Assembly: GCA_023853785.1 (NCBI GenBank)
Contig: JAJIRX010000714.1
Location: forward strand, 62,001-126,000
Source: Psilocybe azurescens
Taxonomy: Eukaryota; Basidiomycota; Agaricomycetes; Agaricales; Agrocybaceae
DNA length: 64,000 bases
Direction: 5' to 3'
The position numbers and the translations under genes were made by a program. The notes beneath the pieces were generated by a model. The model saw only the letters and a list, made by a program, of their open reading frames with translations, did no database searches and was not told the DNA's origin. The number at the start of each line of letters is the position of its first letter. Position 1 is the stretch's first letter. Positions 47,337 to 60,346 of this stretch are shown piece after piece.

Positions 47337-49854
47337 AGTATGAGTATGGGACGGAAGAAGAGTTTACAGAAGAAGCAAAGAAGGAAAGGGTACCGCAAAG
47401 GGGGGATGGCGGGATAGGGAAAACGAGAATCAATGCGGGCTTTTGAGGGGAGGCGGCTTCCGTCGCATGAGAGAGGCCATAAGATTGCATTTCTAGTAGA
47501 ACGATGGAAGACAGGACCCAGATTTCCCCGAACAATTAGACAATAAGAACCAATAAAATTGATTCCGCCTCGGATATTTTGGGCCATTTGTGTACTTAGA
47601 GTCGAAGCTTAATTGATTCCCATGGTCATCGCGACACCCCCTTGACAAGATCCATGAATATATGGCTGAATGAGTCACAGTTGGCCGCTCTCAACCTGGA
47701 AAAGAGAGTCTAGAGGACAGTAAAGTAAGCCGTGAAGATTTGAACTCAGAGCCATAGATGGAAGTCGCATATTAATGTGAGATAAATTGTCGAGAAGCTG
47801 TTCCCGTTGTTATTGTGTTCGAGCGCGCGCAAGTTGGAAAGAGCCTCACAGAGTCCGGGAGTCGCTCCATTTCGGGACACGTTTGGTCATGTGTGATCCA
47901 TTTCTTTTTGTTCTTTGCCATCAAAATATAGCCGATCAATCCTTCCCACAACGCCTCCGATTCCATGTTCCACCAAGCTTTATGAATTCAGATAGCATGG
48001 CAGTTGGCAAGCACACTATATTTCTGACGTCTTTACCTATTATCTAGCTTCGCTTCTGTCTTTTGTTTGTCACTCTCTCGGCTTGCCTCAATTTCCACCT
48101 TATTATACATTCATGTTGCCCCTTAGTTGGCGTCGGGCCTGCCCAGATATTTGTGAACAATGCGGGTAGATACTACCACTAGGCTACGGGCATTGTTTGA
48201 TTGTTAGTGAGCTCGTCAGGCCTGTATATATAATTGTAATAGATTGTAATGGACTGAACGTATCTCCACTCATGATTGTGTTCAGATCAGCCGACGTTGG
48301 TGGTGTTGCTGGCTGGAAACAGAACACAATCATTACGAACAGCAAGCGTTAGCGGGTGAACATAGTAGATACTATACACTGTTGTAATGCTACCTATAGT
48401 GAGAAATTTTCGACCGGGCTCCAAGCTTCTTTTCTACACTCCATTTTTCATCTTTTAGATAGGAACTTACGATGTGCAGTTTTCTTCGAAAATGACTCTA
48501 CCTAGTACATTTAGATTAACCGATCGTCCAAAGATTCTGCATGGCATCCTCGTGCTCTTGTCGAGCATGTTTCACTTCTTGTCTCTGTACTCTGTGTTTA
48601 CGCTCCCCCCTTAGCTCGAGCCCGAACTTTATAGGATTGATAGACAACACCAGGTTCACTTCTGAACAGTTTTGACGGTCTCAATATCTGCATTTTTGCC
48701 CATTTTCTACAGGAGCTTATTCAAATCCCCCTTACAACACATCCACTGTATACTGGGAGCTTCAAGTATGAGGTCGTGGTAGTATCTCAGTACGCGCATT
48801 TAATATAGAAATTGAAAATTACAAGTCGTCTATTTGCGTAGTTTATAGCCCAGAGTAAGTTCATTGGAGCTTTGGACCGCGCCATAATATGTTTACAACC
48901 TCAAAACAAACGCCTACACTCCTCGGCTCATGATAATCGTGATAAAAGTCCATTTCAGTTGTGACGGCCCGATGTGTGATCAGTCGGCCCAGCCACTACA
49001 TACGCAATTCACGATAAGATAAAAGACCTCGTCACTTTCCGCAACTTGTGCTATACTTACGTCTGCATCTACTCAAAGACTATGCGGACATAGTGACGTG
49101 CACTTAGCATAGCGGCTGGCAATTTCTTAATTCGTTGTATAAATGACAAAATTGGAGCTGACTCGTTGGTGACTCGGAGAGTTCTACTTAAGGGATCCGC
49201 GGCCGACATAGCGCTTGAATTGCTCCCTCTAGGTCGAACAAATGAAGGCCGATTTTACTGAATTGAGGCTAACATTTACTTTACCTGAAGACCAGACTTT
49301 TAGAACAATTTTTAAGAACGGTATGCCTTGTCGGCTGGAAAAGGAAGGGTCATCGTGGTCACCAGCCCATGTCAGGATTCTAAATATCCTCGATGCTGAG
49401 AGACTATGAACTATCAAACGCTGTGAAGTCGCGACGCGTTATGAATAGATCGCGGTCAAGAAGACTTGAAGAATTCAATGGTGCCTTACTGGCATGCAAC
49501 GACTAACAAATTGAACAGCTTTCCAATTATCGCATTCATACTTCTACGCATCTGAAAACATCCCCTCTTATGTCATGTTACCCCTTCGTGGTTCAATCCA
49601 ATCTAAGTAGGGTTATACGCACAGGAAGTCCGTGTAGTGACATGCGTATAATTGGAGAAATATGGAGTTCAGATGCTACGCATGACAAGCCGATCCGGGA
49701 CATTATTTTCAGCTATATTTCTCAGTATACGAAAGTATTGCGTTTTCCGAAGCCCAAATGACGAAAATTGGCTTTTAGACATCGTTTTATAGCTCAATGA
49801 ATGAATGATGCCAGTGCAAAACTTTCTTTGAATACACACATCTGCAACCTCAAG
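47337..49854. other. 2.5 kb gene-free stretch
   Basis: Holds the OPT promoter at the left and the dioxygenase promoter at the right. Open frames are short and unsupported. A sequence like a tRNA D-arm/A-box is present at 48162-48190 (minus), without anticodon or T-arm, so no tRNA is called. No repeats or transposon ends recognised. Confidence 0.45.
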
Positions 49855-51235
49855 ATGTCTGCTACCACCACCACCGTCGCGGAGGCTGAACAAGGCGTAG
49901 CCACTCTCAAACTGCAGGCTCAGCCCGAGAAGAAAGAGGAGGAGCCATACCGCTACGCTCATCTTCTTCCCCACTTTTCTGCTGATCGCTATCCCCCCCT
50001 TACACCGTTCGAGCATGTTGATCCTGGACAGCGTGCTTTATCTCACCCCAACCCACGGTCATTCCTAGATGGGGCTACTAGTCTCGACGAGCTTACACCC
50101 CATCTTGGGACTGAGGTTATCGGCGTCAACCTTGCTGAGCTGGACGACGCAGGCAGGGACCAAGTGGCTTTGGAGGTTTGTCATCTCATCCCAGGACAGG
50201 TTCCGTCTCCTGAGATGGGAGTAAATATAGGTCGCCAGAAGAGGCCTCATGGTCTTCCGTGATCAGCAGGATTTCATTGACCGGGGTCCCGAATTCTATC
50301 GTCAATGGGGAAGCCATTTTGGACGGTCGGCTCTAATTTTATTCTGGACAAAGCACATGAGCAGCTTACAGAACATCGTAGCCTGCATATCCATCCCACC
50401 TCCGGACATCCGGCTGGATTCCCAGAGATTCATCTGGTATACAGGTAAGTGACATGCGAAAAGGGCATTCGCTGTGACCTGATTTTGTACCAGGGATTTG
50501 AAGAAATCTTTCAACTTCGAATACGACGACGCTGTAACCCCCACTGTCTGGCACTCCGATGTTTCTTATGAGTTACAACCCCTGGCTTAACGACCTTTTT
50601 CCTTCTTGCTCAACCAAAAAGTGGAGGAGATACTCTCTTCACGTCGCAGGTATCGACCTTGAAGAAATTGTCGCCGCCTTTTATCGCCTTCTTGCGCACT
50701 CTGAAGGCAGTTCACTCCGGTTTCGAGCAAGCGGAATTCTCTCGCGGAGGTCGTCGAGGAGGTACAATTCGTCGCGAGCCCGTTGAACACGTCCATCCTG
50801 TGATCAGGAGGCATCCAGTGACCGGAGAAGAAGCTCTTTATGTCAACCGACAATTCACTCGGCGTATCGTTGGCCTCAAGCGCGAAGAGTCAGGTATTTG
50901 TCGAGAATCATTTTGACATTAATCCTGGCTTGATTTATTGACGTGTTTGGCATAGCCACTATTTTGAATTTCTTGTACGACCATATCGACAAGAGTGCCG
51001 ATAACCAGGCTCGCATCAGGTGGCGCCCTAACACCGTAGTTTTGTGGGATAACAGAATCACTGCTCACGTATGTGTAAATCTTGAGTACAGAGAGGCCCT
51101 TTCTAATTGTCTCCATCGTTCTAGTCTGCGATCATCGACTTTAAAGAAAGTGGCGAAGCACGCCATGGAGCTCGAATTACACCACAAGCAGAACGTCCTA
51201 TTCCAGCTCTCGATGGCCTCGATCTTTCATCCTAA
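49855..51235 (+). CDS. TauD-type alpha-ketoglutarate-dependent (sulfonate) dioxygenase, with one homopolymer frame break
   Basis: A non-heme Fe(II)/2-oxoglutarate dioxygenase; relatives hydroxylate sulfonates such as taurine to release sulfite, so a role in sulfur supply is plausible. ATG 49855 was chosen; ATG 49801 is in frame upstream. The exons give GTEVIGVNLAELDDAGRDQV, ARRGLMVFRDQQDF, LHIHPTSGHPAGFPEIHLVY and the HxD iron ligands in TVWHSDVSYE. At 50579-50582 (CCCC) one more C is needed to give LQPPGLTTFFLLAQPKSGGD. HPVIRRHPVTGEEALYVN, RWRPNTVVLWDNRITAHSAI (distal His) and ARHGARITPQAERPIP with the 2-oxoglutarate Arg follow, ending at TAA 51233-51235. The length, about 370-380 residues, fits fungal members. 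Confidence 0.92.
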
Positions 51236-51692
51236 AATTGTAGTTTAGTCTTATCAGAATGAAGCAAATTATACGACTCGCCACTCGGAGTGGAGTATTA
51301 CAGCCTGATTAACTGTTGTATGTAAAGTTTTTGCCAATCATCTCTTTGAAAGTTCGACAAGTCGTCAACAAAATTGAAAATTGGGCCCGGAAGTTGGCTT
51401 CCCAGTGCAAAGGGCGTTGCTTCATTTTCGGAACTGTAAGCAGTTGATCCATCTTCTTGATGATATATTTGGCCCAGGTGCGAAAGAGGCGTAGGTGATT
51501 AGATTTACTGTAGACGTTCTGCGATGAGCAGCCGCTGCCCAGTGCCCAGTGCCCATGGCAGGAGAGACCAAGAAACGTTGCGGGCCGGACGGCGGGCGGC
51601 TAGCTCTAATTTCAGAAACCCTGGGTAGTAGGTACTGAACTCTGTCACTACTTCCAACACATTTTTCTGTACCCCTGCTCCATAGAGCGGGT
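51236..51692. other. Intergenic, 457 bp between plus-strand genes
   Basis: 3' side of the dioxygenase gene and the ALG10 promoter. A short direct repeat of GCCCAGT occurs at about 51536-51553. No coding exon recognised. Confidence 0.5.
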
Positions 51693-53504
51693 ATGTCGTC
51701 TCTCTATGCGGTATTCTGCACAATATGTGTCGCTGTGCTGAAAGAGATGAATACGATCGTCGACGAACCTTACATGGTGCAATTACTTCCGTGACTTGTA
51801 CTCGTGCAACGCCTACTTATTGACTTGCTGGTTACCTCAAGGACGAGCCTTTCCATATCCCGCAGGCCCAGGCATACTGTCGTGGGGAGTTTTCTTCATG
51901 GGATTCTAAAATTACTACGCCCCCTGGACTGTAAGTTGGTCACGAAAGTCATATACACTCGAAGAATGCCGAATCACTTTTGCTAGATACTTTTGTTTCT
52001 GTGTTTTTGAAACGGTTGTTTCTAGTCAAATGCAATCTTGCAATGCTAAGGCTCACACCGCTGCTGACTCTTATGGCACTCCCACTTGTGTTGACGCGTC
52101 TCATTAGCTATCATAAGCGCGAAAGGCCACCAGCTTCCATATTATCACCCCTTCCAGAAGCGATTGTTCTAGCAGCATTCCCGATTGCATGGTTCTTTGG
52201 CTTCCTGTACTACACGGAAGTACCCAGTCTTCTGCTTGTCGTTTGCACTGTAGTGGCCGCTTTTGAAAATAAGCACTGGCTTGCGGCTTTGGTATGTCTC
52301 GCGAGCTTTCCAGTTACATATGTTGGCACCCTGACGATCAATAGCTAGGCCTCGTGAGCTGCACCTTCAGGCAAACAAACATTGTATGGGTGCTGTACGC
52401 ATATGCTTCAAGTCAACTTATGCACCTGCGGTTCAGACGGCCAATTCCTGGCAAACCTCCTTTGGCGAAACTCCACGATCCACCAGCCCTTGCAGCAGGT
52501 CCAGGTATGCCGCAAAGTGCAGAAGGTCAACTACCACGCTAATTGAGCACACCTTTTAGGTGACTTGCTACAGGCAATCGTGAGTGCGCCTAAGGTTCTA
52601 CCAGACATTCTATTTGCTTTCATCCCGTACACGTTGGTTCTTACCGTCTTCGGTGCGTTTGTAGTCTGGAATGAAGGGATTGTATTGGGTACGTTATGGG
52701 TTTCAAAATTAGTACTCAAATTTCCTGATTCACTCTTGCTAGGCGATAAATCGAATCACATACCCTCGTTCCATATACCCCAGTTATATTATTTTGTTGC
52801 ATCTGCGACTTTCTTCGGATGGCCAGTTCTCGTTTCTGGTCCAGGGGGTGCAGGTGCATTGATCGCAAGCGTGCGGGTGCGCATGTTTGACAGCAAAATG
52901 TCAGTCTATATCAACCTCTTTCCATCGTTGGACTAACAAGCTTTGCGTATAGACGTACGGTCGTTTCGATTATAATATGCGGCCTCATGAGTGTGACCGT
53001 GAAACTATTCACGTCGGTTATCTTTCTCGTGTCAAGAGGTGCATTGAGACTTACTTGTTATTTCTAGGATCCATCATCCTTTCCTTCTTTCGGACAATAG
53101 GCATTACACGTTTTATGTGTGGCGTAGGATATACATGCTACACCCCCTAGTTCCATATCTGCTAGTTCCCGTTTACCTGGCTTGCGCATGGGCATGGTTC
53201 TTGCGAATAGGTGAGTTGACGCTCTTACTTGTCAGATCAATCAACTGAATGCGTTTGTAGGGCGTGGACAATCCCTGCTGCAGTCTCTCGTGTTACCTAT
53301 TTGTGTAGTTCCAACATTGCTGCCAACCCCTTTGCTGGAGCCACGATACTTTCTGATCCCTTACATCCTACTCCGGTCACAAATAAGTGATGCGCCGGTG
53401 TGGGGAGTGGTTTTGGAGGGGTGTGGTACTTAGTTATTAACGTTATGACGATGGGCGTCTTTTTGTACCTTCCTCGAGAAGGAGTTGGCCGGTTTATGTG
53501 GTGA
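51693..53504 (+). CDS. ALG10: Dol-P-Glc:Glc2Man9GlcNAc2-PP-Dol alpha-1,2-glucosyltransferase (ALG10), with frame breaks
   Basis: An ER membrane enzyme that adds the terminal glucose to the lipid-linked oligosaccharide used for N-glycosylation. ATG 51693 gives [20 protein letters not shown], then TIVDEPYM joins across an intron to [20 protein letters not shown], then [10 protein letters not shown]: the family's first lumenal loop (MDExFHxPQAQxYC, DPxITTPPGLY). Multi-span exons follow: [118 protein letters not shown] and [19 protein letters not shown]. At 53418-53421 (G4) one more G gives [20 protein letters not shown]. The acceptor near 51986 is also one base out of phase with the next exon. 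Ends at TGA 53502-53504. Confidence 0.93.
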
Positions 53505-53706
53505 AGGGCAAATAGAGACAAAGAGTCGGGATGTCGGTTGAGGCTGGAAAAGGAAAGAGCAGACTTGAACGTTTGAACGTTGATTCCACCATCACAATCT
53601 CGGTTACTACTGCTGTAGTGGCTAGCCACGCGTTTTTCGTTGACGGCGACGTGCCCTTTTCTTTTCTTTTCTCATACATATCACAACTCTATATACCTGT
53701 GCTGCA

Positions 53707-55818
53707 ATGCCTGACGATTCTAAAACAACCGCAAGTCCAAAGTCGAAGCCGGCAACCAGAAACTCCATTCGGCAGTCCCTCAATCTCGCATCTGTTGGCA
53801 AAGCTTTTGCAGACGCAATAAGCAAGGATGGCAGGGAGGCTAGTAAAAACGCTAAGAAGACCAAGGAAGCATCTCGACGCAACAGTGTCCTCAGTTCACT
53901 GCCATCCGCACCCCGTGCATCCATGGGCGACGTCAGGCCATCCTCTCAGAGCTCAAAGAGAACATCCACTCCCGACTCTAAAACCGCCTCTCGCAGACGA
54001 GTCTCCACCTCACACCAAAGGGACTCTCCAGACGACCAATCTCCCAAGCCCAGTGAAAGTGCCACACCACAACCCATATCTGCGATCACCCGAACTTCAA
54101 CCCTTCGTCCCAGAAATGCCAATGGCACCTCTGCCTTGCCCAAATATCGACCAAAGTCTGTCCTTGTCGAGATATCGAAGCCACCTTCTCCAACAAGAGC
54201 TGGTACCCGCCGTCGATTTAGCACGTCGGACGATGAAAAGAAGGAACAAACCAGACCGACGCCATCTATCTCTCCTGTCGAAAAAATCTCGCGACCCATC
54301 AGCCCACTTCCTCAAAGAGCAGCACTGAAAACCAATCTTACGAATTCTGTCAATGCAACGCCTCCAACGACTCCCCTCCAAACCTAAGCTCACTACCCCC
54401 ACTTCTGCTAAAACCTCATCTTCAAGGCCCGCCAAGATAGTCAAAACTACACCGGCTATAACCACTATCCCTCGACCACCGTCTTCTAGCTCGTCATCAC
54501 TACTAGCGGCCCCAACTACCACTGCTGCAATTACTCCTAAATCCTCCATTCCGAAAGGGTCTCCACCTAAATCTTCCGGCCTCCAAGACTAAGCTTGGAT
54601 TATCGCGGTCAGTGCAAGATAAAAGCAAATCCTCTGGTGGCCAGTCGACTATACATCATCTTCCAAGCAGGGATTCTCCATCACCCCTTGCTCAGCGTGC
54701 ACGGAAAACTCTGAAAGCGCCTACTCCTGCATCCTCGAGCTTGTCCGGACAGTCCGCGAACATGTCCCATATATCTGAAGGCAACAGCGAAGACGAAGAC
54801 AGTGACGCTGAGGATGTAGCTCTACTACTTGCTCCTGTTGCAGCAATTAGTGCACCAACCCCTGCCATGCCCAGAATACAAGTCAACCGGAAACGGCTCG
54901 CTCCACAGACGCCCACTCGGGCCAATCTTCCTAGTCGTGGAAATATGTCATATTCATCTCCTCTCCCACCTGATACTGCAGAAAAATCGTTGCTACTTCG
55001 ACCCCCTCAGCGCGAATCGGCAAATCAGCGCGCGATGCGTGGGTCGATTTTGTCATGGGAGCAACTTGCAAACGAGCAGTCTGTGTCATTAGGAGAAGAT
55101 GAGTTTGGGCGGATGCTTTCGGAAATACCTGCACCTTTCCGCTCCGGGAGCAGTTTCTCCAAGCCTCAGCTCGCATATAGATGTACCCGAGAGCCCTTGT
55201 CTGAGTGCTATTGACTCTCCTGGTGGATATGGGTCGATTTCGCAGGTACTACTCCCCGAGGTTACACCTTCACCAGCGATGCACCAGAGTTTGCTACAAG
55301 GCAGATTCAGTTTATCGCCTGATAAGGCTGCCATGGATGCTTCGACGTGTACTCTTCTACGCCTGCAATTAGCCTCTGTCGAAAACACGGCGAAAGAACG
55401 TCTGTTCCAGATTCAAGCAATGGAAGAAGAATTCCATCATGTTCAACAAGCTCATACACTCCAGATGGAAGAAATGCAGAAGCAGATGCATTATATGGAA
55501 ACACAATGGCGAACGAACGAGGAGCAAAATCCGTCTGTCGCCTTTCTCGAAGAGCAGATCCTGTTGGTTCAGCGGTCGAGAGATGAGGCAGTTGCAGAGG
55601 CAGTTGCTCGCTATCAGGAGGAAGCTCGCCTTTCCAGCAGTTTTGCTATTAAAGCAGAGCAATTGAGGCAAGAAGCTTTGTCATCTGCGCGTCTCGCCTC
55701 TTCGGGTTGGGAAACGTTTCACGAAGTTTGTGATATGGAGTTGAGCCTTCTGCAAGGAGACAGGACACTTTTATCAGTACTATTAGCACAACTTGACCAG
55801 ATGTGCTACGCTCTTTGA
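53707..55818 (+). CDS. Ser/Pro/Thr-rich protein with C-terminal coiled coil, unknown function, three frame breaks
   Basis: No family recognised. ATG 53707 opens MPDDSKTTASPKSKPATRNS, a long basic, Ser/Pro/Thr-rich disordered stretch with many S/T-P sites. The frame changes between 54370 and 54395, again at about 54550-54590 (to KTKLGLSRSVQDKSKSSGGQ) and at about 55130-55145 (to APGAVSPSLSSHIDVPESPC); each change keeps the same Ser/Pro-rich composition, so one gene with indels is more likely than four. Middle motifs are SHISEGNSEDEDSDAEDVAL (acidic) and SILSWEQLANEQSVSLGEDE. The end (about 55330-55790) is a predicted coiled coil: LRLQLASVENTAKERLFQIQ, MEEEFHHVQQAHTLQMEEMQ, AEAVARYQEEARLSSSFAIK. 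A cytoskeletal or cell-cycle adaptor is possible; this is a guess from composition. No introns are needed. Confidence 0.65.
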
Positions 55819-56110
55819 TTTTGTTATTTCATCTTTTCTTTTGACCGTTTCCCCCTTTTTAGTATCGACTTTTTCTTTCTTCGTGGATCACTATTTCTAT
55901 TCACCCCAGTTCGATTTGTATTTCTAGTTTATTTTTGGTCACATACATATGCCCTCACATTCACATACCTATTTAAATTGCCTCGACGCCATGTGTAAAT
56001 GTCAACGATGACGACGTTCAATAATGATAACTGAAGCCCATAATGTCGTTCCAATGCAAGAAAGTACATAAAGTAATAATATTTTACAGCTGGTGAATAT
56101 TATAATGAAA

Positions 56111-59100
56111 TTAGTGATAGACATCCTGTGCTTCAATGCATGCGTCTAGCAAGCAAGCATAATTATCCGTGGGTGAAGCTTGGCTAAGCCGTGATGACAC
56201 TGCTGTCAGTATCGCCGAACGACTGATGGAAAGTTGAGTTAATTTACGACTGTACCATCTGTAAAACGGGGAATCGAACTTACTCAATAGTACCATAGGC
56301 GACGTCAACTTCACAGTCCAAAGAATCGATAGACATTGGCCATCGAGATAGTGTATTAAACGAGAAAAGAAACGAGATAAATGCCTTAGCCTTGATGGAT
56401 GGAAACATGATCATGGCTGTGGCTTTGAAATTCGGCGGGGCAGAGTCCCCAGATGGTAAATAAACTGAGATATCCAAGGGATATTTGACGTTTAGTAACG
56501 TGAGTTGTAAACGTAGTCGAGCACAAGATGACCAGTAATCGCCTAGCCGTTGAACAATCTGCAAATAAATTGAGCATTTGCGTGGTACAGCAAGAAAAAT
56601 ACTTACCTCACGGACTGTCATACTATCGCCTTGCGTAATGAGACGTTTTGCACAGGGTCAAAAGGAAAGAGCTGAGGTGAGGGTAGTCGTCTTTGTATCT
56701 TGTCTCCGGCTTTCCATGACGAGTGATATTTACTTTCGTTACAATCGGCACAAAGTTCTTGCAAGGTATTGAGATTTGGAAAAGGGATGAATAAACATAT
56801 TCAAAGAGATTGGTGTTGACTTTCGTGATTCGACACATGTGTAGATCTTCCAGAGCTTCAAGCTCGCCTAGAGAAAAAAATGAGATGAATGTTATCAATA
56901 GAGGATTTTAGCATGTTATTTACTTTTGAGTCGGAAAACTTCAGAACGGGTCGATGTTTGTTTCATTCGCAAAATACGCTCCGCTGTACTGATCGTATTT
57001 TTGTTCTCACGTTTCTGGGCTTCAATCTCTTCCAGGCGCTCTTGAAACCATCGGATTTCGTCGTTGCCTTCAGCAAGTTCGGCCTTCAATGCTTCGATTT
57101 CGATGCTAAGGGATATGATAAGAATTCCATGGCGTATACTCATTCAGAGGGGGAAAAAAACTGGCTTACTTTTGCTCCGCTATCGTGGCCTTAAGTTCAT
57201 TGAGATAGTCTTGGTCGCTATCTTCAATTTCGGCTACTTCTAACTGCTCCTGCTCCAGTTCGCGCATAAGTTCTTCATATTCCATTTTCTAGCGCGTGAA
57301 TGATATCGGCCATGGCTTTCTTGGGCTCTTCCAGTGCTCGGGCATCCTGGAAAAAATTAGGATATGTTGATGAAGCATTTGAGTTGCATTTACATTTTCG
57401 AGAGAAGTAAAGGCGCCTTCTGCCGTCACTCTCAAACCTTCTACCCATTGCAGTTTCCATTCATACCAATCCGACCTTGCTAAAAATCGCGTATGTGTCC
57501 GTATCAGATTTAGTTGTTGCTTATTTATTTCAAATGCATCAGCATTCGTTGCCAAAGACAAAGAAAAAGAAAAATCTTACGAGAAGTTCCGCCTGCCCTT
57601 CCTCATCTGCTCTAGCATATTCCACAAAGAGTTCTGGAGTGACTTTGGCAGCCTCCTCTTCAGCCTGCGCAAACACAATCTTGCTCTTTTCCATCCAGCC
57701 TTCCAAGTCTTTCGATACTCTAGAGTAGAGGTCCAGCTGGGGAATATCAATTGCCATTGCAGTAACGTACTCCGCCAAAGGAATATCTGTAATATTACGA
57801 GGCTGGCGAATCGGTTGCTGTGAGGGATGAATTGAACGTCTTGGTGCCGTTAATTCGTCCATGAATTTGACCCCCGTCATAGCAAAGAATTGAGTGACAG
57901 ATATTGACGGCTGTTAGTGTCAATGAAGTCAGCGGATTCAAAGACGAATATGATGATAAGATCTTACCACTTCTTCCTCATCCTCTTCGTACTCGATTTG
58001 CTGAACACCTTCGCGCCAATGTTGTGTTGCGTCTTTATCGATTTCCATTTTTCCAGAAAGATCTTCAGTTTCTGGGTCATGTTCGATTGTACTGGTAACC
58101 TTCTGTGGTTCGGGAGAGGACTCTCTTGGCTCTACAATAGGTTCAGCAAAATAGACGGATTGAGCCGGCGCTGGTGAGCTTCGTGTCGGACTTGGCATAA
58201 CATTAATTTGTCGCTCAGCTTCCTGGACGCTAGCATTTGGCCCTTTCTCTTCGGCGCCTGATTTTGATGCTCCTGGTTGATTGAGCGTCCCCAACCCAGA
58301 TTCCTTGTTAAAACGCGTCCAAGCATCAGGCGGTGCAGACCCCATACTCGCACGAGCATAACCAGGCTTCTTGTGTGTCGAGGAATTATCAATTGTCGCA
58401 GCTTTGTTGTCCGTCGATGCTGAGTTGAACCCAACGGCTAAGCTTTTCCTCTTCGCAAAATATCCGGAGGGTCTTCTTAGCGCAGATGACGGTCGGGATG
58501 TTGCTTCAGGAGCAGATGCTGTAGTAGCTGAGAAGGGAGCTTTCTTACTAGGCGAAAATGGCCGTGGTGTGGGCGCTGCAGCTTTGGGCGCGGACGAGTG
58601 CAGGTCCAAAGAATTATCCTTCGGTTGATTGGCGATGTCAGACAGTTTCCTAGAAAAAGCCTGTCGTTTCGCGGGACTGGGTTGATCGTCGTCGGTTTCC
58701 ACGTCATCTTGGTGGGACGGGCGTGATCGTTTAATAGGTGGTCCAGGTGATGCTGCCGCCTTTTTGGGTGATTTTCGGGCGACGGGAGGTGCAAAAGCTG
58801 CAGAGAATGTGGATTTGGGTTTCGTCTTCGAAGTATCAATTGACTTGGTTGGAGATTGAGCTCTTGGTGTGAAAGAAAAATGCTACGGAGGGTTTCGGCG
58901 TTGGTGCAATATTTGCAATTGAAGCCCTCGAAGTGGGGGCCTCACGAGGTGGTTGGAAGACAGAAGGTTGCGTGGTCGGCTTTGGGGCCTTGTCGGGAGA
59001 GGAAGGAGGCTGCGGGGCAAAGGAAGGGCGTGGTGTCGACGACGCAATGTTGCCATATATCTCAGATTCGTCCATATTGGACTCTTGGTACCCCAAACTC

Positions 59101-60346
59101 ATCCGTGAGTTGGGGCCAAGACTAACTCGACCGAGGACTACACTGAGGTTCAATGTCTTGTTCCCATCTTCAGGATCATCAAAACTGTCTTCTGTGCTTG
59201 TAAAAGTATCGTCTTGACCTTCGTTCGTTTGTGATTCAGTTTGATGAGAGGAGGGCAGAGATTGACGGGCGCGTCTCAAGCGTTCCATGGCATCGTCCAG
59301 ATTCATGTCGACTGCTTCCTGTGTCATTCCGTCGTCCGAACTCAGTTCGGGTTCTGATGGATCGTTCCCCGAGTGAGTCATTTGTTTGAGGGCAAGCCAA
59401 GCTTGGTCCTGGTCTGCTGGCTTTAGAGATTGTCCTAGAGGAATGGTAAATTCCATTGCCATAGATTGTTCGGATTGCTCTGATATCCCCCCCTGACTGG
59501 AAGGATTCATTTCCATTATCGGAACGCGATTCGTCCGCTTCATTAAGATGTTGTTGAGAAGGTGACTGCAGTTGGGATAGAGGTCGTCGACCACCAATCG
59601 AAAGTGAGCGTTTCCGTGCAAAATCTCCCGGTATTGCTTCGGTCACATCCATGTCCGCGTCGTCATATTCGTCGTCGTCGTCGTAATCAAACTCTTCGTC
59701 TAAAATGGCTGATCCTCTGGCCACCATTCCTCCGGGAGCAATTGAAGTCAAATCCATGTCCTCACTCTCTGCTAGAGAGTACCGAACAGAACTACGCCTC
59801 CTCCGTGAACTTTGGCCAGGGTAATCGTTCTCATTGGAGAGGCTCTGCGGTTGAGGAGGCTCTGGAGAGATTGGATCGGAGCTTGGAGTTGAAGATCCAT
59901 TCGTATTGTTTGTTTCGAACATGCGGACATGGGAATGTGCGGCAAAACTAACGCGCCTGCCTAGTGACTTGCGGGTAGTATTGTCGCGGACAAGAGCAGT
60001 ATAGTCTTGTGTAATGTCCATAGAGCGCGTGGTATTAGAGTCGTCTCCAGCCGATGGTGTTGGCTGGCTCGTCGGTTGCGATGACAAGTCAACATTCAGG
60101 GTGTTGATTGAAGCTTTGAGGATACTTTTCCTTGGGGCCTGACAGGATATCGAATAGGTAACATTTAAAGCGAGACTATTGAGTCATACATACCAGAGAG
60201 CGTCGTGCCTTAGCCATTGGGCTCAGCGCAGCACCTGGAACTATGCTATGCGCTCGCCGTCTACCCTTCGGCACAAGTGAAGGCTGGTTCTGGTTTGGCA
60301 CCGCGATGGACCTTCGGCGGTTGGGAGATACCTTCTTTGGTGCCAT
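56111..60346 (-). CDS. SPC7: Kinetochore protein SPC7/KNL1, with three frame breaks
   Basis: Outer-kinetochore scaffold of the KMN network that recruits Bub1-Bub3 and PP1. ATG 60346 gives MAPKKVSPNRRRSIAVPNQN, then APRKSILKA. A PP1-docking RVSF motif occurs in SLGRRVSFAAHSHVRMF. MELT-like motifs follow: MDITQDYT, MDLTSIAPG, MDVTEAIPG and MEFTIPLG. Frame breaks: a C7 run at 59487-59493 (one base fewer gives FQSGGISEQSEQSMAMEFTI), 58874-58882 (to FFFTPRAQSPTKSIDTSKTK) and a TTTT run at 57285-57288 (one more base gives HALEKMEYEELMRELEQEQL). The C-terminal half matches the Spc7 domain: ISVTQFFAMTGVKFMDELTA, PRNITDIPLAEYVTAMAIDI, a coiled coil, then LCKTSHYARRQGDSMTVREI, ending at TAA 56111-56113. 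About 1,200 residues. It shares a 529-bp divergent promoter with a kinesin-6. Confidence 0.92.

Noticed and set aside
48162..48190. tRNA-like D-arm/A-box (TAGCCTAGTGG) on the minus strand
   Set aside because: No T-arm or B-box, no anticodon stem and no acceptor pairing could be found, so it is not called as a tRNA.
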